Source: Janthinobacterium sp. ROICE36 | GTDB taxonomy: Bacteria; Pseudomonadota; Gammaproteobacteria; Burkholderiales; Burkholderiaceae_D | Direction of reading: 5' to 3' | NCBI RefSeq assembly: GCF_002869965.1 | Contig: NZ_PEBS01000014.1 | Coordinates: 35,432 to 99,431 of the forward strand | Length of the DNA stretch: 64,000 bases | Shown here: positions 20,931 to 29,868 of the stretch, in pieces | Layout of the letters: each line of letters opens with the position of its first letter | How positions within the stretch are numbered: position 1 is the first letter of the stretch | The notes under the pieces: generated by a model | Told to the model about the DNA's origin: nothing | The model's database searches: none | What the model saw: the letters and a program-made list of their open reading frames with translations, nothing else | Position numbers and translations under genes: made by a program

Positions 20931-21620
20931 ATGGCATCTGATAAAACCACGGTATTGATTGTTGAAGATGAGCCGGCCATCGTTGAACTGGTGACCTATT
21001 CGCTGCGCGAATCCGGCTGGAATTGCTGTTCTGTACAAAACGTTGCCGATGCCTGGGAATTCATCCAGCACCGCACGCCGCACCTGATCCTGCTGGACTG
21101 GATGCTGCCGGACCAGACGGGCTTGCGCCTGCTGTCGCGCATCCGCGCCGACCGCAATTTCGCCGCCATCCCCGTCATCATGCTCACCGCCAAGAGCATG
21201 GAAGAAGACAAGCTGGCTGGCCTGAACAGCGGGGCCGACGATTACGTCACCAAACCGTTCTCGCCGCGCGAGCTGCTGGCGCGCGCCAAAGCGCTGTTGC
21301 GACGCAAGAGTCCGGAACACGCGCAGGCGCCCATGCGCGCCGGCAACGTGGCACTGGACCCTGTCAGCTGCACCGTGATGATGGATGAACAGAAGATCGA
21401 TATCGGCCATGCCGAATACAAGCTGCTGAAATTCCTGCTGGCCCATCCGGAGCGCGTGTTTTCGCGCAGCCAGTTGCTCGACAAGGTGTGGGGCGACCAT
21501 GTGGTGATCGAGGAGCGCACGGTCGATGTCCACGTATTGCGCTTGCGCAAAGCCTTGAAAGAGGCCGAAAGCCTGATCAAGACGGTGCGCAGCGTCGGCT
21601 ACATGTTGTCTGAAAAGTAA
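20931..21620 (+). CDS. phoB: Phosphate regulon response regulator PhoB
   Basis: A 229-residue OmpR-family regulator. The receiver domain has VLIVEDEPAI, the phospho-acceptor region LILLDWMLPDQTG and the conserved Lys in DYVTKPFSPREL. The C-terminal winged helix has EYKLLKFLLAHPERVFSRSQLLD and RTVDVHVLRLRKAL. It activates Pho-box promoters such as the one before pstS and probably ppk1. It is co-transcribed with phoU and phoR. Confidence 0.97.
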   Translation: MASDKTTVLIVEDEPAIVELVTYSLRESGWNCCSVQNVADAWEFIQHRTPHLILLDWMLPDQTGLRLLSRIRADRNFAAIPVIMLTAKSMEEDKLAGLNSGADDYVTKPFSPRELLARAKALLRRKSPEHAQAPMRAGNVALDPVSCTVMMDEQKIDIGHAEYKLLKFLLAHPERVFSRSQLLDKVWGDHVVIEERTVDVHVLRLRKALKEAESLIKTVRSVGYMLSEK

Positions 21621-21632
21621 AGCCTGTCTCCT

Positions 21633-22949
21633 ATGAATCCGAAATTGCTGTTCTGGGTGCCGGCCGCCTTGCGCATGATACTGGCGCTGCTGGGCGTGGC
21701 CGTCGTCTGGTATCTGTTTGGCGCCACGTATGCGCTGGGCATCGCCTTCGTGCTGATGGCCATGATGGTGTTCGTGCAGTTGTCGTATCTGTTCCAGCTG
21801 AGTAACTGGCTGGACAATCCGCAAAGCGCCAAGCTGCCCGACGGCTGGGGCGCCTGGACCAGCATTTTCGCGCGCCTGTACCGCATGCGCCGCGACGACG
21901 AGAAAAACCAGGCCGAGCTGACGGAATGGCTGGCGCGTTTCCGCCAAGCCATGCATTTGCTGCCGGACGGCGTTGTCATCATGGACGACGTGCTGTTCCT
22001 CGAATGGTGCAATCCGGCGGCCGAGAAGCACCTGGGCCTGACGCACGAACGCGACAAGGGCATGCGCGTCACCAACCTGATCCGCAGCCCCGAGTTCATG
22101 GATTACATCATCCTGGGCCGCTACGACCAGCCGCTGACGATCACTTTCCGCAACCGCAAGCTGATCGTGCAGATCATCCCGTTTGAAAACCGCCGCCAGA
22201 TCCTCGTCACGCACGATGTGACGGAGACGGAACGCATCGAAATGATGCGCCGCGACTTCATCGCCAATGCCTCGCACGAACTGCGCACGCCGCTGACGGT
22301 CATCGTGGGCTTCCTGGAAATCGCTTCTGCCGAGCTGGACCTGGATGCCACCACGCGCGCCGCCCACCTCAAGCTGATGACGGAGCAGGGCCACCGCATG
22401 CAGCATTTGATCGAGGACATGCTGACCCTGTCGCGCCTGGAATCGGTCGACTACCCGCTGCGCCCCGAGCCCGTGGATGTCAAAAAGCTCATGCAGCAAG
22501 TCTTGCGCGACGCCAAGGGTTTGTCGGCCGGCAAGCACGAGATCAAGATGGAATGCAAGGGCCCCGACGTGCTGGGGAGTTATGACGAGCTGTATAGCGC
22601 CTTCGGCAACCTGGCTTCGAACGCCGTGCGCTACACGCCGGCCGGTGGCAGCATCACGCTGCGCTGGCAGGATGGCCCGGCCGGACCGCAATTCATTGCG
22701 CAGGATACGGGCATCGGCATCAGCCCCGAGCATATCTCGCGCCTGACCGAGCGTTTCTACCGCGTCGACAAGAGCCGTTCGCGCGAAACCCAGGGTACGG
22801 GCCTGGGCCTGGCCATCGTCAAGCACGTGCTGTTGCGCCATGGAGGTACTCTGGCCATCCAGTCCGTGGCCGACAAGGGCAGCAGCTTCATCGTCAGCAT
22901 GCCCAAATCCGTCGTCACGCCGCTGCAGGGAGAGTTGCTGGTCAAGTAG
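21633..22949 (+). CDS. phoR: Phosphate regulon sensor histidine kinase PhoR
   Basis: A 438-residue kinase. Two N-terminal TM helices without a sizeable periplasmic loop (DUF3329-like PhoR N-terminus) are followed by a PAS domain (about 105-200). HisKA carries phospho-His in ASHELRTPLTVIVGFLE, and HATPase_c has N-box LASNAVRYTPAGG, G1 DTGIGI and G2 GTGLGLAIVKHVL. The lack of a periplasmic sensor fits PhoR sensing through Pst/PhoU. It is the last gene of the operon. Confidence 0.97.
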   Translation: MNPKLLFWVPAALRMILALLGVAVVWYLFGATYALGIAFVLMAMMVFVQLSYLFQLSNWLDNPQSAKLPDGWGAWTSIFARLYRMRRDDEKNQAELTEWLARFRQAMHLLPDGVVIMDDVLFLEWCNPAAEKHLGLTHERDKGMRVTNLIRSPEFMDYIILGRYDQPLTITFRNRKLIVQIIPFENRRQILVTHDVTETERIEMMRRDFIANASHELRTPLTVIVGFLEIASAELDLDATTRAAHLKLMTEQGHRMQHLIEDMLTLSRLESVDYPLRPEPVDVKKLMQQVLRDAKGLSAGKHEIKMECKGPDVLGSYDELYSAFGNLASNAVRYTPAGGSITLRWQDGPAGPQFIAQDTGIGISPEHISRLTERFYRVDKSRSRETQGTGLGLAIVKHVLLRHGGTLAIQSVADKGSSFIVSMPKSVVTPLQGELLVK

Positions 22950-22954
22950 TCCGG

Positions 22955-22978
22955 GGGAGGGCAGTCCCCTCCCTGTTT
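22955..22978 (+). terminator. Probable terminator of the pst-pho operon
   Basis: Stem GGGAGGG / CCCTCCC with a 5-nt loop lies 5 bp after the phoR stop and is followed by TGTTT. The T-tract is short, so strength is uncertain. Confidence 0.5.
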
Positions 22979-23024
22979 CTCCGGCGACTGGTGCAATGTT
23001 GGCATAAGTCGTTACAATCAGGCC

Positions 23025-24221
23025 ATGACTTTAAACAACACTTCTTTTCGCCACGCCGGCGCGCAGCAACTGGCCCAGTCGCTGCAAGCTGCGCGCCAGG
23101 ACACCTTGTCCCTGTTCGACTGTTATGTCAGTGCCGGTCTGGACGTGGTAGCTGGCCTGCCCCGCCATCCGCGCCTCAATCCGCCCTTATGGCAACTCGC
23201 GCACATCGCCTGGTTCGCCGAGTGGTACATCCTGCGCGAAGCCGCTTCCAGCCATCCGGCCGACGCCATCTACAATTCTTTGCTGACGCGTGGCGACGAC
23301 CTGTTTGACGCCAACATGGTCGAGCACCGCGCGCGCTGGAAGCTGGAATTGCCCAGCCCGGGTGCCGTGAAAACGTATTGCCACGAAGTGCTCGACCGGG
23401 TCCTGGATAAACTCTCGCGCGAAGCCAATGTCGACAGCGCGCTGGCGCCGTACCGGCTGGCGCTGGCGCATGAGGATTTATGCGGCGAGGAAATGCTGGC
23501 TGGCTTGCAATGGCTGGGCCTGGAAGCACCGGAATCGCTCGCCTCCAGCCCGGCCTTGCCGCCAGGCGCGGGTGAGATCGTTTTTCCTGGCGGCAGCATC
23601 GAACTGGGTTCGCCACGCGGCGCCGGGTTTGCCTTCGACAATGAATCTCCACCTTACCGCTGCTACGTGCCGCCGTTTTCCATCGATGCTTGCGCCGTAT
23701 CAAATGCCCAGTTTGCCGATTTCGTCGCCGATGGCGGCTACCAGAACCGCCAGTTCTGGAGCGTGGCCGGCAGCGCCTGGCTGATGCAGCAGGAGCGCTC
23801 GTCGCCTTTGTACTGGCTGCGCGAAGCGACGCAGTGGCGCACCATGCGTTTCGGCCAGCGCACGACCTTGCCGCCGAATGAAGCCGTGCGCCACATCAAT
23901 CTTTATGAAGCACAAGCGTACTGCGCCTGGGCGGGGCGGCGCCTGGCGACCGAGGCGGAATGGGAGTATGCTGCGCTGTCCGGCCATCCGCGCTTTCACT
24001 GGGGCCAGGTGTGGGAGTGGACGGCGACGCCGTTCGAGCCGTATCCGGGCTTTGCGCCCGATGCCTGGCGCGAGTATTCAGCGCCGTATTTCATGCAGCA
24101 GCAGGTGCTGCGCGGCGCCGCCTTCGCCACGCCGCCGCGCCTGCAGTCGGCCCACATGCGCGCCTTCCACGCGCCCGAGCGCGGCGATATCTTTGCCGGC
24201 CTGCGCACCTGCGCCTGGTAA
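23025..24221 (+). CDS. SenA/EgtB-type non-heme iron sulfoxide/selenoxide synthase-like protein
   Basis: A 398-residue protein with an N-terminal DinB-like helical domain and a C-terminal FGE-sulfatase domain (about 185-398: VFPGGSIELGSP, YEAQAYCAWAGRRLATEAEWEYAA, VWEWTATPF). LNPPLWQLAHIAWFAEWYILRE resembles selenoneine synthase SenA more than ergothioneine EgtB. In this family iron is held by one His plus an HxxxHxE motif. Here His60 and His149 are present, but the second motif His is Cys153 (HEDLCGEE). This is a rare-looking ligand change that may alter or abolish activity. No senB, senC or egtD is adjacent. Confidence 0.75.
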   Translation: MTLNNTSFRHAGAQQLAQSLQAARQDTLSLFDCYVSAGLDVVAGLPRHPRLNPPLWQLAHIAWFAEWYILREAASSHPADAIYNSLLTRGDDLFDANMVEHRARWKLELPSPGAVKTYCHEVLDRVLDKLSREANVDSALAPYRLALAHEDLCGEEMLAGLQWLGLEAPESLASSPALPPGAGEIVFPGGSIELGSPRGAGFAFDNESPPYRCYVPPFSIDACAVSNAQFADFVADGGYQNRQFWSVAGSAWLMQQERSSPLYWLREATQWRTMRFGQRTTLPPNEAVRHINLYEAQAYCAWAGRRLATEAEWEYAALSGHPRFHWGQVWEWTATPFEPYPGFAPDAWREYSAPYFMQQQVLRGAAFATPPRLQSAHMRAFHAPERGDIFAGLRTCAW

Positions 24222-24260
24222 GTCCGAGACAGCCAGCTGCTACCCTTTTCAGGAATACTT

Positions 24261-26207
24261 TTGAGTACAGATAACGCCCCGCAGTTCATTCCCAAACGCA
24301 TCACGCCCACGCCGGAGCAGGTCGCCATCCAGACGTCGCAAAAGAAAGTGGTCTTGATCGATGCCAATGCCGGCGCGGCCAAGACGACAACCCTGGCCCT
24401 GCGCCTGGCCGAGGCGCTGCACCGGGGCCGCGCGCCGGAACGCATGCTGGCCCTCGTGTTTACCGAGGCGGCGCGCGTGGCCCTGCGCCAGCGCCTGCTG
24501 GAAGTGGGCGTGCCGCTGGGCGTCGTCAAGCGCCTCGTCATCGACACCTTCGACGCTTTTGCCGCCAAGGTGCTGCTGCAGCTGGAAAGCATGCAGGTGG
24601 CATCCATGCGCAGCGATGAAGAGCTGCGCCCCGTGGCCTGGGAAGCGCTGGAAGTGGTCTCCGAAAAGTACGCCGACCGTTACCAGCTGGAAATCAACAC
24701 GACCAACGGGGCGATCGCCGAATTCCTGAAATTGCAATTGCGTACCAAGGCGCGCATGGATTTTCAGCATCCCGACTTCGAGAGCAACTCGCTGGACGAC
24801 AATCTGGAAATGCTGGGCATGTCGCGCACGCATTATCTGTGGCTGCGCGAATACGAGGGCTTGCGCGGCGCCGACACGGGCGACATCCAGTTCCGCGCGC
24901 CGTTCGACGCCACCTACGACCTGGTGCGCATGCTCGACGGCGACGAGCCGCTGCGCCAGCAATTGCCGGCCTTCCAGATCATCGTGGCCGATGAATTGCA
25001 CGATTTGAACGAAGCGTCGTTCCGCCTGCTGACCATGCTGATACGCCGTGGCAACGCGTTTTTCTGCGGCGCCGGCGACAAGGATCAAGTGATCTACACA
25101 TGGTCGGGCGCCGACCATCGCTTTTTGCGCCAGCGCTTCGAGCAGGAGTTCCCCACCTTGCAGCGCTTGCCGCTGACGGCCTCCTACCGTTACGGGCCGC
25201 AACTGGCGCAGGCCGTGGGCGTGCTGAAAAACAAGGCCAGCGTGTCGGCCCTGTCGCGCGCCACCCACATCGAAGTGCTCGAGTATGACCATGCGCAGCC
25301 GCAAGCGTGCAGCGCGCAGCTGATCGCCGCGCTCGAACACGCGCATGCGGGCACCACGGCTATTTTGCTGCGCGACCGCGACCAGGCGATCCGCGTGGAA
25401 ACGGCGCTGTTCCAGAGCGGCATCGCGTATGGCCTGGTGGACATGAACAGCTATCTGCTGAGCCTGGAAGTGCTGATGCTGCGCGGCATGGTCGCCATCG
25501 CCCGCAAGGACTTGCACGCGATCAAGAGCGGCCCGCGCCGCGGCGAGATCCTCGAAGCCCTGGTGGCGTTCGCGGAAATCCCGTTTACGCGCGCTGAGCT
25601 CCAGCAAGCCAAGGCCGACGTGGCCAATTACCCGGACTTGCTGGAAGGCTTTTTGACGAACCAGCTGGCCAAGTCGCACAACCAGGACAAGGCGGCGCTG
25701 ACCCTGGCCGCCGTCGATTACCTGCGCGCGCTGCCCGCCGACGCTTTGGCGGGCGACGCCCTGCAGCACATCTTTGGCCTGATGCAGCTGGAACAGACGG
25801 CGCGCCGCATCTATGTCGATCCGGCTCAGGCGCGGGTGGTGGCGCGTTCCCTGCACGGTTTTATTGCCGTCTGCAGCGAAGCGGGCGTGGCGCTGGGCGG
25901 CTTTGCCGGCTGGCTTGGCGAGATGGAAGAGGCCGTGACGGTCTCCACCGGCAAGCCCAGGCTGGTGATCGCCTGCATCGACCAGATCAAGGGCCTGGAA
26001 TATAACCACGTGATTTTGCCTTACCTGGCGGTCGATGAATTCCCGCGCAGCAAGACTGACCCGCTGGAAGAGGAAAACCGTTTTTATGTGGCCGCCACGC
26101 GCGCGCGCGACAGGCTGACCTTGCTGACGCCGGAAGACCCCGCCTACCGGAGCCGTTACATCGCCGCTCTGCAGCTGAAAAACAAGATTGTTGTGTCCAA
26201 GGCATAA
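24261..26207 (+). CDS. UvrD-like superfamily 1 helicase/ATPase
   Basis: A 648-residue protein starting with TTG, with AGGA 6 nt upstream. The UvrD-like core is visible: the Q-motif-like region (TPEQVAIQTSQ) and a degenerate motif I ANAGAAKTTTLALR, with Ala where the last Gly of GxGKT is usual. LVFTEAARVALRQRL (motif Ia), VADELHDLN (motif II, Asp-Glu present), GAGDKDQVIYTWSGAD (motif III), ASYR (motif IV), QIKGLEYNHVILPYL (motif V) and NRFYVAATRARDRLTLL (motif VI) follow. Family members unwind DNA, but this subgroup is uncharacterised to my knowledge. It is distinct in length and motifs from UvrD, Rep and RecB. Confidence 0.8.
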   Translation: MSTDNAPQFIPKRITPTPEQVAIQTSQKKVVLIDANAGAAKTTTLALRLAEALHRGRAPERMLALVFTEAARVALRQRLLEVGVPLGVVKRLVIDTFDAFAAKVLLQLESMQVASMRSDEELRPVAWEALEVVSEKYADRYQLEINTTNGAIAEFLKLQLRTKARMDFQHPDFESNSLDDNLEMLGMSRTHYLWLREYEGLRGADTGDIQFRAPFDATYDLVRMLDGDEPLRQQLPAFQIIVADELHDLNEASFRLLTMLIRRGNAFFCGAGDKDQVIYTWSGADHRFLRQRFEQEFPTLQRLPLTASYRYGPQLAQAVGVLKNKASVSALSRATHIEVLEYDHAQPQACSAQLIAALEHAHAGTTAILLRDRDQAIRVETALFQSGIAYGLVDMNSYLLSLEVLMLRGMVAIARKDLHAIKSGPRRGEILEALVAFAEIPFTRAELQQAKADVANYPDLLEGFLTNQLAKSHNQDKAALTLAAVDYLRALPADALAGDALQHIFGLMQLEQTARRIYVDPAQARVVARSLHGFIAVCSEAGVALGGFAGWLGEMEEAVTVSTGKPRLVIACIDQIKGLEYNHVILPYLAVDEFPRSKTDPLEEENRFYVAATRARDRLTLLTPEDPAYRSRYIAALQLKNKIVVSKA

Positions 26208-26303
26208 ATCTTTTGCCGTGTGGCTGCTTTTTGTGAAAGACGAAAGCGGGCATACTTTGTTCATGTGATCGCAATTGATCTGAACCAACAAAGGAGCAAG
26301 GGC

Positions 26304-27218
26304 ATGAAAGTATTTCTGACAGGCGCGGCAGGTTTCATTGGCAGTTCCATCGCGGCGGGTCTCGTGCGCGCCGGCCATCAGGTCACGGGGCTCGTGCGCA
26401 AACAGGAACAGGTGGCCGAGCTGGCTACCATAGGCGTGCACGGTATCGTCGGCACCTCGAACGACCGCGAGCTGCTCATGGAGCAGGCGAAGGCGGCGGA
26501 TGCCGTCATCAATGCGGCCAGCAGCGACCATCGGGGCGCAGTGGACGCCATCCTCGACGCGCTGGCCGGCACCAACAAGCCGTTCCTGCACACGAGCGGC
26601 TCGTCCATCGTGGGCGACGCGTCGGGCGGCGAGGGCACGCAACAGATTTATTATGAAGACAAGCTGCCGGCGCCCACGGCCGACAAGGCGGCCCGGGTCG
26701 CCATCGATGAGCTGGTTCTGGCCAGCGCCGCGCAAGGTGTGCGCGCCAGCGTGCTGTGCAACACCTTGATCTACGGCCACGGCGCCTTGCCGCGCGACAG
26801 CGTGCAATTGCCCCGTTTGCTCAAGCAGGCGCGCAAGAGCGGCATCGTGCGCCACGTGGGGCCGGGCCGCAATAGTTGGTCCAATGTGCATATCGACGAT
26901 GTCGTCAGCCTGTATCTGCTGGCGCTGGAAAAGTCGCCCGCTGGCACCTTTTACTTTGTCGAGTCGGGCGAAGCGGCCTTCCGCGACATGACGGCCGCCA
27001 TCGCCAAGGCACTGGATCTGGGTCCTGCGCAGGATTGGCCGCTGCCCGAGGCGATAGCCGAATGGGGCGACGAGATGGCGTCCTACGGCCTCGGTTCCAA
27101 CAGCCGCGTGCGCGGCGCACGGGCGCGCACCCTGCTGGGCTGGCAGCCGCAGGGTCCATCCGTGTTGGCATGGATCGAGAACGACATGCTGCAGGCGCCG
27201 CACGCCGTCGCCGTTTGA
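26304..27218 (+). CDS. NAD(P)-dependent epimerase/dehydratase-family (extended SDR) protein
   Basis: A 304-residue protein with AAGGAG 8 nt before the chosen ATG. The dinucleotide-binding motif GAAGFIGSSIAAGLVRAGH opens the Rossmann fold. LHTSGSSIVGD resembles the catalytic Ser region of atypical SDRs, and the classical YxxxK is replaced by a less clear region (IYYEDKLPAPTADKAAR). WSNVHIDDVVSLYLLALE and the C-terminal LGWQP block are typical of the family. Substrate is unknown; there is no operon partner. Confidence 0.8.
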   Translation: MKVFLTGAAGFIGSSIAAGLVRAGHQVTGLVRKQEQVAELATIGVHGIVGTSNDRELLMEQAKAADAVINAASSDHRGAVDAILDALAGTNKPFLHTSGSSIVGDASGGEGTQQIYYEDKLPAPTADKAARVAIDELVLASAAQGVRASVLCNTLIYGHGALPRDSVQLPRLLKQARKSGIVRHVGPGRNSWSNVHIDDVVSLYLLALEKSPAGTFYFVESGEAAFRDMTAAIAKALDLGPAQDWPLPEAIAEWGDEMASYGLGSNSRVRGARARTLLGWQPQGPSVLAWIENDMLQAPHAVAV

Positions 27219-27596
27219 TGTAGCTCAGCAAAACCCCATCAGTGTGCGCTAGCGAACGGTGCTGTATGGCGATCGGGAGTATGATGGCTCTGCTTGGTTG
27301 AGACGCACTGCCGTGAAGTTGGCGGCATGTTCGATCTTCCAGCAGGTCAGCCGGTCGCCTCAAGGATCGGCACCAGATTTCCGCTGCCCGCGCGTTGGCG
27401 CCATGCGGCTGAGCACTGCAACTCCAGCGCGGTGCGTATTGCGAACCCCTTCAAGGCCGGCCTAGCCGGTCTTTTTTTGCCTGTTGTTGCCGCCGCCGCG
27501 CCATTCACCGCCGCCTGTCCGCCATTCGCCGAAACGGTGTTTTCGCGCGCCCGAAATCCGCGTATCTTGACGATCAACCAACTTCAAGGGGTGATC
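27219..27596. other. Intergenic region without a supported protein gene; possible small RNA
   Basis: This 378-bp stretch has no convincing coding frame. It contains a -10-like TATGAT at 27280-27285 without a good -35 box, and a strong rightward intrinsic terminator ending at 27478. That is 230 bp beyond the nearest upstream stop and well before the next start. Either the SDR transcript has a long 3' tail or a transcript of about 190 nt is made here. I cannot match it to a known RNA family. Confidence 0.35.
27454..27478 (+). terminator. Intrinsic terminator in the SDR-LiaI gap
   Basis: Stem AGGCCGGC / GCCGGTCT (8 pairs including one G-U) with a 3-nt loop, followed by a run of seven T. This is the classical rho-independent form. 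Confidence 0.85.
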
Positions 27597-27980
27597 GTGA
27601 AACCTGAACCTGCCTATTGCCGCCGTACCCAGCTGCTGTGGGGCGTGCTGCTGATCGCTATCGGCGCCGTCATCCTGCTGGACCGGCTCGATGTGATCTA
27701 TCTCCACGATTACTATGCACTATGGCATTATTGGCCGCTGATACTGCTCGTCTTTGGCCTCAACAAGCTGCTCACGCCCGTGTCCGCCAAGCAGGTGCTG
27801 AGTGGCCTGTGGCTGATCTTTTTCGCTGCATGGTGGTATGTGTCGTACGAAGAACTGTGGAACTTGACCTTCTACAATAGCTGGCCGGCCTTGCTGATCG
27901 CCTGGGGCGTGGGCCTGGTGCTGGAACCGCTGCTGAACAAACATTTTATTGCCTATCGGGAGTCCGAGCATGACAAATAA
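27597..27980 (+). CDS. LiaI-LiaF-like (DUF5668-type) transmembrane protein
   Basis: A 127-residue membrane protein. The GTG at 27597 was chosen because AAGGGGTG lies just upstream; the frame is open further left but codes nothing sensible. It has four hydrophobic segments (LLWGVLLIAIGAVILLDRL, WPLILLVFGLNKLL, VLSGLWLIFFAAWWYV, WPALLIAWGVGLVLEPLL). The paired pattern of W-P-hhhhhxGh motifs is typical of LiaI-LiaF-like TM domains. It overlaps the next gene by 11 bp and starts a four-gene envelope-sensing operon. Confidence 0.75.
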   Translation: MKPEPAYCRRTQLLWGVLLIAIGAVILLDRLDVIYLHDYYALWHYWPLILLVFGLNKLLTPVSAKQVLSGLWLIFFAAWWYVSYEELWNLTFYNSWPALLIAWGVGLVLEPLLNKHFIAYRESEHDK

Positions 27981-28785
27981 ACCGCCGCTGCACTCGCCAT
28001 CGCAGATTGTGCTGGGCCTCATCGTCATCGGCCTGGGGCTGTTGTTCCTGCTCGATAACCTGGGTTTCATCAATGTGCGCTACACCTTCCGCTTCTGGCC
28101 CACGGCGCTGATCGTGTTTGGCTTGCTGAAACTGTCGCAAAGCCGCAGCGCGAACGGTTATTTGCTGGGCGGCATGCTGGTGCTGCTGGGCGTGGTCTGG
28201 ACCCTCAAGCACATGGGTATCTTCTACCTGAACTGGGACTTGCTGTGGCCCTTGCTGATCATCGGCCTGGGCGTGGCCGTGGTGTCGAAGTCCTTGCCCG
28301 GCGCGCAGCAACGCCAGCGGCGCCGGCGCTTTGCTGCGCCGCAAGACGGCACGCCAGCGCCTGACTCTTTCGGTCAGGCCGGGAATGGCGCCGTGTCGCT
28401 CGACAAGGATGCCGCCGATGCCACTGCAGCGCCCGGCGCCGACGGGCAGGCGGACGATGACAGCATCATCGAAGTGACGGCCATCCTGGGCGGCTATGTG
28501 CGGCGCGTGTCGTCGCAGCGCTTCAGGGGTGGCGATATCAATGTCATCATGGCCGGCTGCGAAATCGACTTGCGCCAGGCGTCGATAGACGGTGAAGCCG
28601 TGCTCAACGTATTTGCCCTGTGCGGCGGCGTCACCATCAAGATTCCGCCCGACTGGAGCGTGGTGCTGCAGGGCACGCCCATCCTGGGCGGCTTCGAAGA
28701 AAAAACCATCGTGCCGCCGAACCAGAACAAGCGTTTGTACGTGACCGGCTACGCCATCATGGGCGGCCTGGAAATTCGCAACTAG
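27970..28785 (+). CDS. LiaF-like membrane protein (cell-wall stress response domain)
   Basis: A 271-residue protein. The ATG at 27970 has GGGAG 7 nt upstream. Its N-terminal half repeats the TM domain of its neighbour (IVLGLIVIGLGLLFLLDNLGF, WPTALIVFGLLKL, LLWPLLIIGLGVAVVSKSL). A low-complexity linker follows, then a C-terminal beta-rich domain (about 175-271: ILGGYVRRVSSQRFRGGDINVIMAGCEIDLRQA, YAIMGGLEIRN) matching the LiaF C-terminal/DUF2154 family. In Firmicutes LiaF inhibits the LiaS kinase. Here it precedes a LytS-type kinase and LytTR regulator, suggesting a comparable control unit. Confidence 0.8.
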   Translation: MTNKPPLHSPSQIVLGLIVIGLGLLFLLDNLGFINVRYTFRFWPTALIVFGLLKLSQSRSANGYLLGGMLVLLGVVWTLKHMGIFYLNWDLLWPLLIIGLGVAVVSKSLPGAQQRQRRRRFAAPQDGTPAPDSFGQAGNGAVSLDKDAADATAAPGADGQADDDSIIEVTAILGGYVRRVSSQRFRGGDINVIMAGCEIDLRQASIDGEAVLNVFALCGGVTIKIPPDWSVVLQGTPILGGFEEKTIVPPNQNKRLYVTGYAIMGGLEIRN

Positions 28786-28791
28786 GCGCGC

Positions 28792-29868
28792 ATGTCCGGG
28801 CCCTTGTCGAAGCGGCGTGGCGCCGTGGCCGTGGTAGTGGTCTGCCTGGCGCTGGGCTTTGCCCTGGCCGCCATCCTGGCCAGGGTGGTCCATGCGCCCT
28901 GGCTCAACGCCGTCTTGCTGGTGGTGCCCGCCACGCTCGTGTATGCGATCGGTTCGGGTTTTTCCGCATTTTACCTGTGCCGCGCCTACCCCTTGCACGC
29001 CCGCCATCCGCTCGCCATTGCCGGCGTGATGGGCGTGGCGGCCCTGTTTGCGGGCTTGCTGTGGGCCACCCTGCTGCAATTTTTGAACAGCCTCAGTCTG
29101 TTGACGGAGCTGCGCTGGCTGGGCGTGAACCTGACGCAGTCGCTGCTGGCCCTGTTCTTCGGCCTGGGCGTGCTGCTGTATTGCCTGGCTGCCGCCGTGC
29201 ATTATCTGTTGCTGGAATTCGTGCGTGCCAAGATGGCCGAGCAGCGGGGCCTGGAAGCGCAGCTGATGGCGCAGGAAGCGCAATTGCGTATGCTGCGCAC
29301 GCAGATCGACCCGCATTTCCTGTTCAACAGCCTGAACTCCATCAGCGCCCTGACGTCCATCGATGCGGCTGGCGCGCGCCAGATGACGATACAGCTGGCC
29401 AGTTTCTTTCGCCAGAGCCTGAGCCTGGAAGCGCACAAGCACATCAGCGTGGAACAGGAGCTGGTGCTGATCCGCCACTTTCTCGCCATCGAGCAGGTGC
29501 GTTTCGGCGCGCGCCTGCAAGTGGCGGTAGCCATCGACGACGCCGCGCTGGCCTGCCTGCTGCCGCCCATGCTGATACAGCCGCTGGTGGAAAATGCCGT
29601 CAAGCACGGTATCTGCGGCTTGACGGAGGGCGGCTTGATCGATATCGAGGTGCGGCGCGCGGGCAGCCTGCTGCAGATTGCCGTACGCAATCCCGTTGAT
29701 GTGGATCAAGGGCTAGCGCGCGGCAAGGGTGTGGGGCTGGAGAATGTGCGTCAGCGCCTGACCGGCGCGTATGGCCACGAGGCCAGCGTGCACTGGGGCC
29801 GGCGCGATGGCCATTTCGAAGTGATGATTTCCATGCCGGCGCAGACCGGCGACACGGAGGAAGCATGA
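28792..29868 (+). CDS. LytS/YehU-type sensor histidine kinase
   Basis: A 358-residue kinase with four N-terminal TM helices (residues about 10-140). A short coiled linker precedes the His_kinase (PF06580) motif TQIDPHFLFNSLNSISAL with the phospho-His, and an HATPase has LVENAVKHGICG and GVGLENVRQRL. It is the probable partner of the LytTR regulator that overlaps its stop (ATGA). It has no extracytoplasmic sensor domain, so the two LiaF-like proteins upstream may provide the input. Confidence 0.9.
   Translation: MSGPLSKRRGAVAVVVVCLALGFALAAILARVVHAPWLNAVLLVVPATLVYAIGSGFSAFYLCRAYPLHARHPLAIAGVMGVAALFAGLLWATLLQFLNSLSLLTELRWLGVNLTQSLLALFFGLGVLLYCLAAAVHYLLLEFVRAKMAEQRGLEAQLMAQEAQLRMLRTQIDPHFLFNSLNSISALTSIDAAGARQMTIQLASFFRQSLSLEAHKHISVEQELVLIRHFLAIEQVRFGARLQVAVAIDDAALACLLPPMLIQPLVENAVKHGICGLTEGGLIDIEVRRAGSLLQIAVRNPVDVDQGLARGKGVGLENVRQRLTGAYGHEASVHWGRRDGHFEVMISMPAQTGDTEEA

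Noticed and set aside
27219..27478. 6S RNA in the gap before the LiaI-like gene
   Set aside because: I could not draw the long rod with a large central bubble, and there is no neighbouring ygfA-type gene.
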